Both the position numbers and the translations under genes were made by a program. This document shows, one piece after another, positions 30,165 through 39,753 of a stretch of 64,000 nt of DNA. The notes under the pieces were generated by a model, which searched no databases, had not been told where the DNA came from, and saw nothing but the letters and a program-made list of their open reading frames with translations. Each line of letters opens with the position of its first letter. The stretch's first letter is position 1. This stretch comes from Caballeronia sp. SL2Y3 (GTDB lineage: Bacteria > Pseudomonadota > Gammaproteobacteria > Burkholderiales > Burkholderiaceae), in assembly GCF_022879575.1 (NCBI RefSeq), contig NZ_CP084261.1, positions 372,001 to 436,000 of the forward strand, written 5' to 3'.

Positions 30165-30638
30165 ATGCCCGAGTTCCCGCTAATCGAAATCAGACCGTAC
30201 CGGGCGAGTGATCTCGACGGCATGATCGACCTGTTTCTCCGCGCCGTGCGCGAGACCGCATCGGCGGATTACAACCAAAAGCAGATCGACGTCTGGGCGC
30301 AGGCCGATCCCGACGAATGGGCGCTTGCCCGCGCGAGCCGCCCGACGTGGGTCGCGTTCAGCGGCGGCCAGCTTGCCGGATTCGCCGATCTCGAGCGCAA
30401 CGGCCTGATCGACATGATGTTCGTCCATCCGGAGCACCAGCGCAAAGGCGTGGCGACCGCGCTGCTCGCGCGCATCGAGGCCGAAGCGGACGAGGCGGGC
30501 ATGCAGGTGCTGCACACCTACGCGAGCGCGACGGGCCGTCCGTTCTTCGAATATTGCGGATTCACGATGCTGCTGGCACGCGCGGTCGTCGTGCGCGGAC
30601 AGCGGTTCGTGCAGTTCGTGATGGAGAAAGTGCTGTGA
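30165..30638 (+). CDS. GNAT-family N-acetyltransferase
   Basis: A 157-residue acetyltransferase. The acetyl-CoA site is the DMMFVHPEHQRKGVATALLAR block (motif A, about 83-103; Q/RxxGxA present), followed by HTYASATGRPFFEYCGF. Substrate unknown. An upstream GAAGGTG serves as ribosome-binding site. The first hut operator starts 12 bases after its stop. Confidence 0.87.
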   Translation: MPEFPLIEIRPYRASDLDGMIDLFLRAVRETASADYNQKQIDVWAQADPDEWALARASRPTWVAFSGGQLAGFADLERNGLIDMMFVHPEHQRKGVATALLARIEAEADEAGMQVLHTYASATGRPFFEYCGFTMLLARAVVVRGQRFVQFVMEKVL

Positions 30639-30649
30639 GCATCGCGCGT

Positions 30650-30663
30650 TCTGTATAGACAAG
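30650..30663. promoter_or_regulatory. HutC operator, distal site upstream of hutH
   Basis: TCTGTATAGACAAG matches the hut operator pattern and differs from the site at 10789 only slightly once orientation is considered. It lies exactly 100 bases upstream of the proximal site, so looping by a repressor dimer pair is possible. Confidence 0.65.
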
Positions 30664-30711
30664 CGCCGCCTATATCCGCTGTTCGAGCTAAGGGGAATCC
30701 CGGAAAGCCTC

Positions 30712-30739
30712 TTGTTTCGTCGTTTATGCCCGTTTAGAC
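30712..30739 (+). promoter_or_regulatory. Possible sigma-70 promoter for hutH
   Basis: TTGTTT at 30712-30717 and TTAGAC at 30734-30739 are spaced 16 bases apart, and the proximal HutC operator follows eleven bases later, where a repressor would block initiation. Confidence 0.4.
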
Positions 30740-30749
30740 TGGCGTCTGA

Positions 30750-30763
30750 CTTGTATAGACAGG
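30750..30763. promoter_or_regulatory. HutC operator, proximal site upstream of hutH
   Basis: CTTGTATAGACAGG lies eight bases before the hutH start and overlaps its ribosome-binding region. It is the exact reverse complement of 10789-10802 in front of hutU. Confidence 0.75.
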
Positions 30764-30770
30764 ATGAAAC

Positions 30771-32318
30771 ATGATTACGCTGACGCCCGGAAAACTCACG
30801 CTGCCGCAACTGCGCCGCATCGCCCGCGGCTCCGATTCTCTGCGGCTCGATCCCGCGAGCTTCGACGCCATCGACGCCAGCGCGCGCGCGGTCGCGGCCA
30901 TCGCCGCGAAGGGCGATCCGGCGTATGGCATCAACACGGGCTTCGGGCGGCTCGCGAACACGCATATTCCCGCTGACCAGCTTGAGCTGTTGCAGCGCAA
31001 TCTCGTGCTTTCGCACGCGGTCGGCGTGGGCGAGCCGATGTCGCGCCCGGTCGTGCGGCTGCTCATGGCGCTCAAGCTGTCGAGCCTCGGGCGCGGCCAT
31101 TCGGGCATCCGCCGCGAAGTGATCGAGGCGCTCGTCACGCTGTTCAACGCGGACGTGCTGCCGATCATCCCGGTCAAGGGGTCGGTCGGCGCATCCGGCG
31201 ATCTTTCACCGCTCGCGCATATGTCGACGGTGCTGCTCGGCATCGGCGAAGTCACCATTCGCGGCGAACGCGCGAGCGCGCTCGACGGTCTCGCGGTCGC
31301 GGGCCTTAAGCCGCTGACGCTGCAAGCCAAGGAAGGGCTCGCGCTGCTCAACGGCACGCAGGCGTCGGCGGCGCTCGCGCTGTATCACCTGTTCGCCATC
31401 GAGGACTTGTTCCGCACCGGACTCGTGGCAGGCGCGCTGTCGGTGGATGCGGCCGCGGGCTCGGTGGTGCCGTTCGATGCGCGCATCCATGAACTGCGCG
31501 GGCATCGCGGGCAGATCGACGCGGCGGCGGCGTATCGCTCGCTGCTCGCGGGCTCGGGCATCAATCTGTCGCACGCGGACTGCGAAAAGGTGCAGGACCC
31601 GTACAGCCTGCGCTGCCAGCCGCAAGTGATGGGCGCGTGCCTCGACCAGATGCGCCACGCCGCCGACGTGCTCCTGATCGAAGCGAACGCGGTCTCCGAC
31701 AACCCGCTGATCTTCCCCGACACCGGCGAAGTGCTGTCGGGCGGCAATTTCCACGCTGAACCGGTTGCTTTCGCCGCCGATAATCTCGCGCTCGCCGCCG
31801 CTGAAATCGGCGCGCTGGCCGAGCGGCGCATCGCGCTCTTGATCGACGCCACGCTTTCCGGCCTGCCGCCGTTCCTCGTGCGCGACGGCGGCGTGAACTC
31901 CGGCTTCATGATCGCGCACGTGACGGCGGCGGCGCTCGCCTCCGAGAACAAGACGCTGGCGCATCCCGCTTCGGTCGATTCGCTGCCCACGTCGGCGAAT
32001 CAGGAAGATCACGTTTCCATGGCCACGTTCGCGGCCCGCAAGCTCGGCGATATCGCGAGCAACACGGCCAACATTCTCGCCATCGAACTGCTGGCGGCGG
32101 CGCAGGGCGTCGATCTGCGCGCACCGCACAAGACGAGCGCGCCGCTCACCGAAGTGATGAACACGCTGCGCGCGCACGTGCCGCATTACGACCTGGACCG
32201 CTACTTCGCGCCGGATATCGCGGCCATCGCCAGGCTCGTCGAGCAGGGCGCCATCGCGCGGCACAGCCCGTTCGCGTTTGCATCCGAAGCCGCTGAGAAA
32301 GCGGAAGCGAGCGCATGA
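30771..32318 (+). CDS. hutH: Histidine ammonia-lyase
   Basis: HutH removes ammonia from L-histidine to give urocanate, the first step of the pathway. Length is 515 residues. The Ala141-Ser142-Gly143 triad that forms the MIO electrophile is in [14 protein letters not shown]. Other family blocks are [29 protein letters not shown] and NQEDHVSM. It overlaps hutC by four bases (ATGA). The start lies just downstream of a HutC operator. Confidence 0.98.
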   Translation: MITLTPGKLTLPQLRRIARGSDSLRLDPASFDAIDASARAVAAIAAKGDPAYGINTGFGRLANTHIPADQLELLQRNLVLSHAVGVGEPMSRPVVRLLMALKLSSLGRGHSGIRREVIEALVTLFNADVLPIIPVKGSVGASGDLSPLAHMSTVLLGIGEVTIRGERASALDGLAVAGLKPLTLQAKEGLALLNGTQASAALALYHLFAIEDLFRTGLVAGALSVDAAAGSVVPFDARIHELRGHRGQIDAAAAYRSLLAGSGINLSHADCEKVQDPYSLRCQPQVMGACLDQMRHAADVLLIEANAVSDNPLIFPDTGEVLSGGNFHAEPVAFAADNLALAAAEIGALAERRIALLIDATLSGLPPFLVRDGGVNSGFMIAHVTAAALASENKTLAHPASVDSLPTSANQEDHVSMATFAARKLGDIASNTANILAIELLAAAQGVDLRAPHKTSAPLTEVMNTLRAHVPHYDLDRYFAPDIAAIARLVEQGAIARHSPFAFASEAAEKAEASA

Positions 32319-33010
32319 ACCCGCCCGCGTATCAGGAGATCAAGGACTACATCCTGCAGCGCATTCACATCGGCGAGTGGCGCGAGGGCGATCAGGTGCC
32401 GTCCGAGAACGAGCTGGCCCGCGAGTTCAAGGTCGCGCGCATGACCGTGAACCGGGCGCTGCGCGAACTGACGGCCGAGCAGGTCCTGACGCGCGTGCAG
32501 GGCGCGGGAACCTTCGTGGCGCAGCCGAAGTACGCGTCGACGCTCGTCGAGATTCGCAGCATCTCGGACGAGATCGCTGCGCGCGGTCATGCGTATCGCG
32601 CGCAGGTGCTGCATCTGGGCGCGTCCATCGTGGACGAGGCGCTCGCCGGCGAGATGCAGCTCGCGCTCGGCAGCCCGGTGTTTCATTCGCGCGTGCTGCA
32701 CTTCGAGAACGACGAGCCGGTGCAGCTCGAAGAACGTTACGTGAACCCGGCGCTCGCGCCGGAATACGCGCGGCAGGATTTCACGACGATCACGCCGAAC
32801 CAGTACCTGATGATCGCCGCGCCGCTGCAGCGCGTCGAGTACCGGATCGAGGCGTCCGTGCCGTCACCTGAAATCCGCGCGGCGCTCGCAATGGGCGAGT
32901 ACGAGCCTTGTCTGTTGCTGCATCGGCGCACGTGGTCGCGGGATGCCGTCGCGTCGGTCGCGAATCTCTGGCATCCCGGCGACCGTTATCAATTTACCGG
33001 GCACTTCTGA
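32315..33010 (+). CDS. hutC: Histidine utilisation repressor HutC
   Basis: A 231-residue GntR/HutC-family repressor. The winged HTH (residues 5-75; [29 protein letters not shown]) is followed by a UTRA effector domain (about 95-225) that in this family binds urocanate. It sits second in the hutH cluster and is therefore autoregulated through the operators at 30650 and 30750. Matching operators in front of hutU imply it controls that distant cluster too. Confidence 0.95.
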   Translation: MNPPAYQEIKDYILQRIHIGEWREGDQVPSENELAREFKVARMTVNRALRELTAEQVLTRVQGAGTFVAQPKYASTLVEIRSISDEIAARGHAYRAQVLHLGASIVDEALAGEMQLALGSPVFHSRVLHFENDEPVQLEERYVNPALAPEYARQDFTTITPNQYLMIAAPLQRVEYRIEASVPSPEIRAALAMGEYEPCLLLHRRTWSRDAVASVANLWHPGDRYQFTGHF

Positions 33011-33011
33011 C

Positions 33012-33587
33012 GTGACGATCATTCCTGCGGCTTCGCTCAACGCCGTGCCGTGGAAGAACGGCGGCGGCATCACGCGCGAGATCGCGGCGGGGCCGCCGGG
33101 CGCGTCGCTCGAAGCGTTCGCGTGGCGGCTGTCGGTCGCGGACGTGTCGTCGGATGGCGCGTTCTCGGCGTTTGCCGGTGTCGATCGCGCGCTCGTCCTG
33201 CTCGACGGCGCGGGCATGCTGCTCACTGAGGCGGGTGGCCGCGAGCATCGGCTCGACGAACCGCTCGCGATGGCGTGCTTCGCGGGCGAAACGCCGATCC
33301 ACGCGAATCTGATAGACGGGCCGACGCGCGACTTCAACGTGATGGTGCGCCGCGACCGGGCGCGCATGTCGGTGTGCGTCCGGCGCGCCGGGCGTCACGA
33401 GTTGGCGCCGGAGTACGGATCGACGTTCGTCTACTGCGCGAGCGGCAGCCTCAACATCGCGTCTGCCGATGGAACGCGCGCAATGCTTTATCCCGGCGAT
33501 ACCGTGCGCATCGAGCGCGCTTGCATCGTCGAAGCCGCGGGCGATGCCGCGTGGCTCTGCATCGGCATCGAGGAGACACGAGCTTGA
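33012..33587 (+). CDS. hutD: HutD family protein
   Basis: A 191-residue cupin-fold protein that accompanies hut genes and is proposed to limit pathway activity, possibly by binding an intermediate. The diagnostic start VPWKNGGGITREIA lies near residue 12. The GTG at 33012 gives the normal family length; longer starts run back into hutC. One base separates it from the hutC stop. Confidence 0.9.
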   Translation: MTIIPAASLNAVPWKNGGGITREIAAGPPGASLEAFAWRLSVADVSSDGAFSAFAGVDRALVLLDGAGMLLTEAGGREHRLDEPLAMACFAGETPIHANLIDGPTRDFNVMVRRDRARMSVCVRRAGRHELAPEYGSTFVYCASGSLNIASADGTRAMLYPGDTVRIERACIVEAAGDAAWLCIGIEETRA

Positions 33588-34963
33588 ACCTCTATTTCGC
33601 GGACCACGCGCGCTTGCGCGATGGCTGGCGGCGCAACGTGCTGATCGAGTGGAGCGACGATGGCGCGCTCACGCGCGTCGAGCCGGACAGCGCGGCTCCG
33701 GCAGGCGTCGAACGGGCGAAAGGCCCGGTGTTGCCCGGCATGCCGAACCTGCATTCGCACGCGTTCCAGCGCGCGATGGCCGGGCTCACCGAATATCGCG
33801 CGAGCGCCGCCGATACCTTCTGGAGCTGGCGCGACCTGATGTACCGCTTCGCCGCGAAGATCGAGCCGCACGCGTTGGCGGACATCGCGCATTGGCTCTA
33901 CATCGAAATGCTGAAGGCGGGCTACACATCGGTCTGCGAATTTCACTACGTGCATCACGCGCAGGACGGCTCGCCGTATGCGAACCGTGCGGAACTGGCC
34001 GAGCGCGTGGTGGATGCGGCAGAGCGCGCGGGCATCGGCATCACGATGCTGCCGGTGCTCTATCAGTACAGCGGCTTCGGCCAGGCCGCGCCGCGCGACG
34101 ATCAGCGCCGCTTCCTGCATACGCCCGAGAGCCTGCTCGACATGCTCGATGCGCTCGCCCGCGCCCGGCCGGAGAACGGCGCGCGGCGTTACGGCGTCGC
34201 GCCGCATTCGCTGCGCGCGGTCTCGGGCGAGTCGCTCGCGGCGCTCCTCGAAGGCTTCGACGCCCGCTTCGACCGCGCTCCGGTGCACATTCATATCGCC
34301 GAGCAGCTTGCCGAAGTCGATGCGTGCGTCGCCGCGACCGGCCAGCGGCCGGTGCAGTGGCTGCTGGATCGCTTCGACGTGGATGAGCGCTGGTGCCTCG
34401 TCCACGCCACGCATATGGACGCGAGCGAATGCCGCAGCCTCGCTGACAGCCGCGCGATCGCCGGCCTGTGCCTGACGACGGAGGCGAATCTCGGCGACGG
34501 ATTCTTTGCGGCGCGCGACTATGTGGATGCGCGCGGGCGCTTCGGCATCGGCTCGGATAGTCACGTGGGCGTCGACTGGCGCTCGGAACTGCGGCTGCTC
34601 GAATATGGCCAGCGTTTGCTGCGTCGCGAGCGTAACGTGCTCGCATCGGCGCGCGACACGCGCCCCGCCGACCGTCTTTTCGACGCCGCCCTCGACGGCG
34701 GCGCGAGCGCGACCGGGCGGCGCGTCGGTGCGCTGGCTGCGGGCATGCGTGCGGACTGGATCGTGCTGGACGAAGCGCATCCCGGCATCGGCGGCCTTTC
34801 CTGCGACGCGTGGCTGTCCAGCGCAGTCTTCTGCGAGCATGGAGAGACGTCGGTGCGCGACGTGTTCGTCGGCGGCCGCAAGGTCGTCACCGACCGCCGC
34901 CACGCCGACGAAGAGCGGGCACTGGCGCGTTATCGCGCGGCGCTCGGCGAACTCCTCGCGTAA
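33584..34963 (+). CDS. hutF: Formimidoylglutamate deiminase
   Basis: This amidohydrolase converts N-formimino-glutamate to N-formyl-glutamate, marking the five-step histidine route. It is 459 residues. Metal ligands are in MPNLHSHAFQRAMAG, with HIHIAEQ and GIGSDSHVG later. The start is a TTG (positions 33584-33586) whose last two bases and the next form the hutD stop, preceded by GAGGAG. This rare start with a four-base overlap implies translation coupled to hutD. Confidence 0.95.
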   Translation: MNLYFADHARLRDGWRRNVLIEWSDDGALTRVEPDSAAPAGVERAKGPVLPGMPNLHSHAFQRAMAGLTEYRASAADTFWSWRDLMYRFAAKIEPHALADIAHWLYIEMLKAGYTSVCEFHYVHHAQDGSPYANRAELAERVVDAAERAGIGITMLPVLYQYSGFGQAAPRDDQRRFLHTPESLLDMLDALARARPENGARRYGVAPHSLRAVSGESLAALLEGFDARFDRAPVHIHIAEQLAEVDACVAATGQRPVQWLLDRFDVDERWCLVHATHMDASECRSLADSRAIAGLCLTTEANLGDGFFAARDYVDARGRFGIGSDSHVGVDWRSELRLLEYGQRLLRRERNVLASARDTRPADRLFDAALDGGASATGRRVGALAAGMRADWIVLDEAHPGIGGLSCDAWLSSAVFCEHGETSVRDVFVGGRKVVTDRRHADEERALARYRAALGELLA

Positions 34964-34987
34964 CGTTCAACTCCCGGAGCCGCAGAC

Positions 34988-35800
34988 ATGGATACCGTTC
35001 ACGATTGCTCCATCTACACGCTGGAACGCGGCACCGCGCCGCTCTTGATTTCGATTCCGCATCGAGGCACGCGCATTCCGGAGGCGCTCGTCGAAGAGAT
35101 GACGCCGGTGGCGCTGCGCGTCGACGATTGCGATTGGCATCTGGAGCGGCTGTATGCGTTCGCGCGCGAGCTGGGCGCGTCGATTCTGCTGCCGGAATAC
35201 GCGCGCTACGTGATCGACCTGAACCGCCCGCCGGACGACGCGAATCTGTACCCCGGCCGCGACACGACGGGTCTCTGTCCGGTCGATACGTTCGAGAAAG
35301 AGCCGCTTTACCGGCCGGGGCACGCGCCCTCGCGCGAGCAGATCGAGGCGCGCCGCGCGCTGTACTGGCAGCCGTATCACGACGCGCTCGCCGGCGAGCT
35401 CGCCGCGCTGCGCGAAGCGCACGGGCGCGTGCTGTTGTGGGAAGCGCATTCCATCCGCTCGGTCGTGCCGCGTTTCTTCGAAGGCCGCTTGCCCGACTTC
35501 AATTTCGGCACGGCGGACGGCGCATCGGCGGCGCCGGGGCTTGCCGAGCGGCTGGCGGAAGTCGTATCGCGCGACGGGCGTTACACCAGCATCGCCAATG
35601 GGCGTTTCAAGGGCGGCTACATCACGCGGCGCTACGGGGAGCCGGCGCGCGGCATCCACGCCGTGCAACTGGAACTGACGCAGGTGACGTATATGGAAGA
35701 AACGTCGCCCTATGCGTACGACGACACCCGCGCCAGCGCCGTACAGCCGCTGCTGCGCGAGTTGATGAGCGTCGCGCTCGAACACGTCGTCGCGCGGTGA
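34988..35800 (+). CDS. hutG: N-formylglutamate deformylase
   Basis: A 270-residue zinc amidohydrolase that splits N-formyl-L-glutamate into formate and glutamate, the last step of the pathway. Family features are the SIPHRGTRIPE metal-binding start, DDCDWHLERLY, RYVIDLNRPP and LWEAHSIRS. A GGAG motif precedes the ATG. It ends the second hut cluster; no histidine permease follows. Confidence 0.95.
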   Translation: MDTVHDCSIYTLERGTAPLLISIPHRGTRIPEALVEEMTPVALRVDDCDWHLERLYAFARELGASILLPEYARYVIDLNRPPDDANLYPGRDTTGLCPVDTFEKEPLYRPGHAPSREQIEARRALYWQPYHDALAGELAALREAHGRVLLWEAHSIRSVVPRFFEGRLPDFNFGTADGASAAPGLAERLAEVVSRDGRYTSIANGRFKGGYITRRYGEPARGIHAVQLELTQVTYMEETSPYAYDDTRASAVQPLLRELMSVALEHVVAR

Positions 35801-35885
35801 CGTCGGGAGCGGTCATCAGCTTCGATTCGTGCCCGGATTATTGCTCGTTGAACAAAGATCTTTCATGAGAATCGGGGTTTCCCCT

Positions 35886-35898
35886 AGGTCCTGGACCT
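35886..35898. promoter_or_regulatory. Palindrome upstream of the DUF4148 gene
   Basis: AGGTCC-T-GGACCT is a perfect 13-base palindrome in the 190-base gap before the DUF4148 gene. It could be an operator; no regulator can be named. Confidence 0.3.
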
Positions 35899-35992
35899 CC
35901 TAAACTTCTCTCCAAGCGAAAGGAAATCAGAAAACGCTTAAAAAGCTCTCCGATTTCCAGTCGATTTCAAAACAAGATTATTGGAGGTCATC

Positions 35993-36313
35993 ATGATCAA
36001 GTCATTCGTTCCGGCTCTCGTCCTCGCTTCGGCTCTGGCCGCTCCGACTTTCGCCTTCGCGCAAAACAATGCGCCCGTGACGCGCGCTCAGGTTCGCGCC
36101 GAACTCGCTCAGTTGGAAAAGGCTGGCTACAACCCGTCGCAAGACCGCGTGAACTATCCGCAAAACCTGCAAGCGGCCCAGGCTCGCGTGAACGCGGAGC
36201 AAGGCGCGGTTGCAACGACGTCGTATGGCGCATCGACCGCTGGCAACACCCAGTCGGGCGCGCGTGCAGCCGTCACGATGTCGGATCGCAACTCGGTCTA
36301 CTTCGGCCACTAA
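35993..36313 (+). CDS. DUF4148 secreted protein
   Basis: A 106-residue exported protein. A signal peptide covers about residues 1-24 (cleavage after AFA), followed by the DUF4148 core VTRAQVRAELAQLEKAGYNPS. These small periplasmic proteins are abundant in Burkholderiaceae and uncharacterised. ATG 35993 follows GGAGG by seven bases. A strong terminator follows. A shorter relative lies at 49278-49502. Confidence 0.88.
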   Translation: MIKSFVPALVLASALAAPTFAFAQNNAPVTRAQVRAELAQLEKAGYNPSQDRVNYPQNLQAAQARVNAEQGAVATTSYGASTAGNTQSGARAAVTMSDRNSVYFGH

Positions 36314-36381
36314 GCCGGAGTCTGTGATCCCGCAGCGGATGGCACGCGGCGGGCAGCAGGAGCAGGGCAGTCGTAGTAAAG

Positions 36382-36417
36382 AAAGCGCCGGCCGCGTTAT
36401 CGCAGCCGGCGCTTTTT
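36382..36417 (+). terminator. Rho-independent terminator after the DUF4148 gene
   Basis: An 11-bp stem (AAAGCGCCGGC at 36382-36392 and GCCGGCGCTTT at 36405-36415) runs into five T residues. Confidence 0.88.
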
Positions 36418-36512
36418 GCTGTGCGGTCGGCACGCGCGAGGCGGCCGCAGCGAAGTCATGCGCCTGAAAGCATAATCCGGCACGCTAGGGTCTCCGTCCC
36501 GGATCATTGCCG

Positions 36513-37283
36513 ATGCACATCCTCACGAAGTGTCTCCTCGCCAGCGCCGCCGTCATGCTGGGCCTCGCGTGCTCGCCCGCGCGCGCGGGCAATCCCGATG
36601 CGCTCTGGCAGATCGTCCATGACCGCTGCGTCCCCGCCGCCGACGGCGCGCGCATCGAGCAGCCGTGCGCCGAGGTGAACGTCGCAGGCGGCTATGCGGT
36701 GCTCAAGGACATCGTCGGCGTCGCGCAATATCTGCTGATTCCGACCGCGCGCGTGAGCGGCATCGAAAGTCCGGCGCTACTGCAATCGGACACGCCGAAC
36801 TACTGGCGCGATGCATGGAACGCGCGCCATTACGTCGACGACGCGCTGCGCCGCCGCTTGCCGCGCGACGAGATGTCCCTCGCGGTCAACTCGGCGAGCG
36901 GACGCACGCAGAACCAGTTGCATATCCATATCGACTGCCTCGCGGATGACGTGGTGCAGGCGCTGCGCGAAGCGGGGCCGCGCATCGGCACGCATTGGAC
37001 GCCGCTGCCCGTGCGCCTTCGCGGACACAGGTATCGCGCGCTGCGCATCGACGACGCGGACTTGTCGCGCACCGATCCGTTCAGGCTGCTCGCCGCCACA
37101 GTCGCGCAGGAAGGCGGTTCCATGGGCGATCAAACGTTGCTGCTCGTGGGCGCCGAGCGCAGCGACGGCGCGCCCGCGTTCTTTCTGCTCAACGATCACG
37201 TCGGTCCGGGCAATCTCGCGTCGTCGGAAGAATTGCAGGATCACACCTGCGCGCTGGCCGGACGGACCATCATCAAACCGTGA
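36513..37283 (+). CDS. cdh: CDP-diacylglycerol diphosphatase
   Basis: A 256-residue exported or membrane-anchored hydrolase that splits CDP-diacylglycerol into phosphatidate and CMP. The N-terminal signal or anchor spans about residues 1-24. The HIT-like catalytic block is NQLHIHIDCL around residue 135, and SMGDQTLLLVG follows near 205. ATG 36513 is used. It converges on yjbQ. Confidence 0.9.
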   Translation: MHILTKCLLASAAVMLGLACSPARAGNPDALWQIVHDRCVPAADGARIEQPCAEVNVAGGYAVLKDIVGVAQYLLIPTARVSGIESPALLQSDTPNYWRDAWNARHYVDDALRRRLPRDEMSLAVNSASGRTQNQLHIHIDCLADDVVQALREAGPRIGTHWTPLPVRLRGHRYRALRIDDADLSRTDPFRLLAATVAQEGGSMGDQTLLLVGAERSDGAPAFFLLNDHVGPGNLASSEELQDHTCALAGRTIIKP

Positions 37284-37311
37284 CCGCGCCGGATCTCTCT
37301 GAAGCCCGCCA

Positions 37312-37731
37312 TCACTCGCCGATCAGATGCAATACGAGTTCGCGGTGATGCGGCGCCGCGCGATGCTCGAACACATAGATGCCCTGCCACGTGCCGAGCA
37401 CCATGCGGCCGGCTTCGACGGGAATCGAAAGCTGCACGGTGGTAAGCGCGGTGCGCAGATGCGCGGGCATGTCGTCGGGGCCTTCGGCGTCGTGGATATA
37501 GCGGCCGGGCGCTTCCGGCGCGACCGATTCGAAATACCGTTCGAGGTCCGCGCGCACGTCCGGGTCGGCGTTTTCCTGAATCAGCAGCGACGCCGACGTA
37601 TGACGGCAGAACACCGTCAGCAGACCTGTGCGGATATCCTGCAAGTCGATCCAGCGGTCGACGTCGCGCGTGACTTCGTGCAGGCCGCGCGAGCCGGTGG
37701 CGAGCGTCAGATGGTGAAGTGCCTGTTTCAT
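37312..37731 (-). CDS. YjbQ family (UPF0047) secondary thiamine-phosphate synthase-like protein
   Basis: A 139-residue protein of the UPF0047/YjbQ family. Key blocks are LLTVFCRHTSASLLIQENADP, RYIHDAEGPDDMPAHLRT and LGTWQGIYVFEHR, which hold the conserved histidines. E. coli YjbQ has weak thiamine-phosphate synthase activity; the physiological role is unsettled. Confidence 0.9.
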   Translation of the reverse strand: MKQALHHLTLATGSRGLHEVTRDVDRWIDLQDIRTGLLTVFCRHTSASLLIQENADPDVRADLERYFESVAPEAPGRYIHDAEGPDDMPAHLRTALTTVQLSIPVEAGRMVLGTWQGIYVFEHRAAPHHRELVLHLIGE

Positions 37732-37832
37732 GTCGTTTTGAATCCGAGGGAAAGTGCGGGTTCCAGTGTAACGGCTGGTTCGCGCGATGATGGTCTATGC
37801 TTGGCGCGTGCCGTTCACACGATCGGACGATC

Positions 37833-38363
37833 ATGCGCAAACCGAAGACCACCGCGCTGCTCGGCGTATTGCTGGCATTGCACGCGCTAGCCCTCCATGC
37901 CGACGGCACGCTCGCCAATCGCGGCAACGACCCGTTCCTGCACGTATCCAACGCCATCGCGGATTGCCCCGCGCCGCGCGGCCCGTTCGAAACGGAAGCC
38001 GAATGGCTCGCTGAAGCGCACTATCGCATCGAGCGCGGCAACAGTTGCTGGATCGCGGGCCGCTGCCGTCTGCCGAACAGTTACGACTACGACCGCGAGA
38101 TCGCCGAAAGCGTCACGCGCCGTCTGAACGCGCTGAATGCATCGCTTCAATGGCGCGACAAGACGAGTCTCTGGCTCACGCTGCAGCGCCGCTTCGTCTA
38201 CGTGGACGGCTGCGTGTCGCCGGACTTCGACCGCGCGCGGTTCGTGGCGGGCTTGAGCGAGACGGCGGACGTCGAGAAGATCATCGACCGCATGACGGTT
38301 CTATCGCCTAAGCTGAAAGCGAGACCCTGCGCGACGCCGGACTCGGCCGGCGATTGCCGATGA
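37833..38363 (+). CDS. Secreted BON-domain-like protein
   Basis: A 176-residue protein with an N-terminal signal peptide (about 1-23). It has a Cys-containing segment (RIERGNSCWIAGRCRLPNSY) and a C-terminal region resembling a BON domain (RRFVYVDGCVSPDFDRARFV, then VEKIIDRM), a periplasmic phospholipid-associated fold. Its stop overlaps the nfeD start by four bases, so it is coupled to the NfeD/slipin pair. Function is not established. Confidence 0.7.
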   Translation: MRKPKTTALLGVLLALHALALHADGTLANRGNDPFLHVSNAIADCPAPRGPFETEAEWLAEAHYRIERGNSCWIAGRCRLPNSYDYDREIAESVTRRLNALNASLQWRDKTSLWLTLQRRFVYVDGCVSPDFDRARFVAGLSETADVEKIIDRMTVLSPKLKARPCATPDSAGDCR

Positions 38364-39739
38364 TGAGAACGATACCCGCTGACCGGCTCCTGCCGTTCGT
38401 CCGACGCCTCTTGCTGCTGCTGGCGTTCGCCGTGTTCCCGCTTCGCGCGGAAGCTGCCGCGCCCGTCGTCGTCATTCCGCTGACCGGCGCGGTCGGCCCG
38501 GCGAGCGCGGATTTCGTCGTGCGGTCGCTCGCCCGCGCCGCAGACGAACGCGCGCAACTCGCCGTCCTCCGGATCGACACGCCCGGCGGCCTCGATCTCT
38601 CGATGCGCGCCATCATTCAGGCGATCCTCGCTTCGCCGGTGCCGGTGGTCGCGTACATCGCGCCGGGCGGCGCGCGGGCCGCAAGCGCGGGCACGTATAT
38701 CGTGTACGCCGCGCCTATCGCCGCGATGGCGCCCGGCACGAATCTCGGCGCGGCCACGCCGATCCAGCTCGGCGCCGGTGGAGCGGAGCGCGCGGCGTCG
38801 GGCGCGTCGGGTGCGGCGGAAGGGGCATCGACCGAAACGCGCAAGCAGGTTCACGACGCCGCCGCGTATATCCGCGGCCTCGCGCAACTGCGCGGGCGCA
38901 ACGCGCAGTGGGCCGAACGCGCGGTGCGCGAGGCCGTCGCGCTCTCGGCCAACGAGGCGCTCGCGCAGAAGGTGATCGACGTCACCGCGACCGACATCCC
39001 CGACCTGCTCGCCAAACTCGACGGCCGCCGCGTGCGCACGGCGCAGGGCGAGCGCGTGCTGGCGACGCGCGAGGCGAGCGTCGTCGCGTTCCAGCCCGAC
39101 TGGCGCAACCGCTTTCTCGCGGCGATCACGGACCCGAGCGTCGCGCTCATACTGATGATGATCGGCATGTACGGCCTCTTCTTCGAGTTCGCGAATCCCG
39201 GCTACGTGCTGCCGGGCGTCGCGGGCGCCATTTGCCTGCTCGTCGGCCTGTTCGCGCCGCAATTGCTGCCGGTGAGCTACGTGGGCCTCGGCTTGCTGAT
39301 GCTCGGCATCGGCTGTCTCGTCGCGGAGGCGTTCTTGCCGACGTTCGGCACGCTGGGCATCGGCGGTATCGTCGCGTTCGCCATCGGGGCGCTGATGCTC
39401 GTCGATACTGACGCGCCCGGCTTTGGCGTTCCGCCCGGGCTCGTCGTGGCGCTCGCGCTGATTTCGGCAGTCTTCGTGTTCGCGGTGTCGGGGCTCGCGT
39501 TGAAGGCGCGCAGGCGGCCCGTCGTCAGCGGCGGCGAGGCCATGCTCGGCAGCATCGGCGTGATGCTGGAGGGCGGCGAAGCTGTCGGCTGGGCGCGCGT
39601 GCAGGGCGAACGCTGGCGCGTGCAGCCGGCATCGCCCGCTGCGTTGCCGGGGCAGGGCGCGCGCGTGCGCGTGACCGCGCGCGACGGACTCACGCTGACC
39701 GTCGAGCCGTTCGACGAGTCACATCACCATGCAGCTTGA
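38360..39739 (+). CDS. NfeD-family membrane serine protease (long form)
   Basis: A 459-residue NfeD1b protein. A signal peptide covers residues 1-33. A ClpP-like protease domain follows with Ser109 in AASAGTY and a lysine in [13 protein letters not shown] as the likely catalytic dyad. Four or five membrane helices lie at about 255-390, and an NfeD beta-barrel ends the protein ([17 protein letters not shown]). Long NfeD proteins cleave stomatin-like partners. It is followed by a slipin gene 14 bases on. Confidence 0.9.
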   Translation: MMRTIPADRLLPFVRRLLLLLAFAVFPLRAEAAAPVVVIPLTGAVGPASADFVVRSLARAADERAQLAVLRIDTPGGLDLSMRAIIQAILASPVPVVAYIAPGGARAASAGTYIVYAAPIAAMAPGTNLGAATPIQLGAGGAERAASGASGAAEGASTETRKQVHDAAAYIRGLAQLRGRNAQWAERAVREAVALSANEALAQKVIDVTATDIPDLLAKLDGRRVRTAQGERVLATREASVVAFQPDWRNRFLAAITDPSVALILMMIGMYGLFFEFANPGYVLPGVAGAICLLVGLFAPQLLPVSYVGLGLLMLGIGCLVAEAFLPTFGTLGIGGIVAFAIGALMLVDTDAPGFGVPPGLVVALALISAVFVFAVSGLALKARRRPVVSGGEAMLGSIGVMLEGGEAVGWARVQGERWRVQPASPAALPGQGARVRVTARDGLTLTVEPFDESHHHAA

Positions 39740-39753
39740 ACGAGGCTAAAAAC

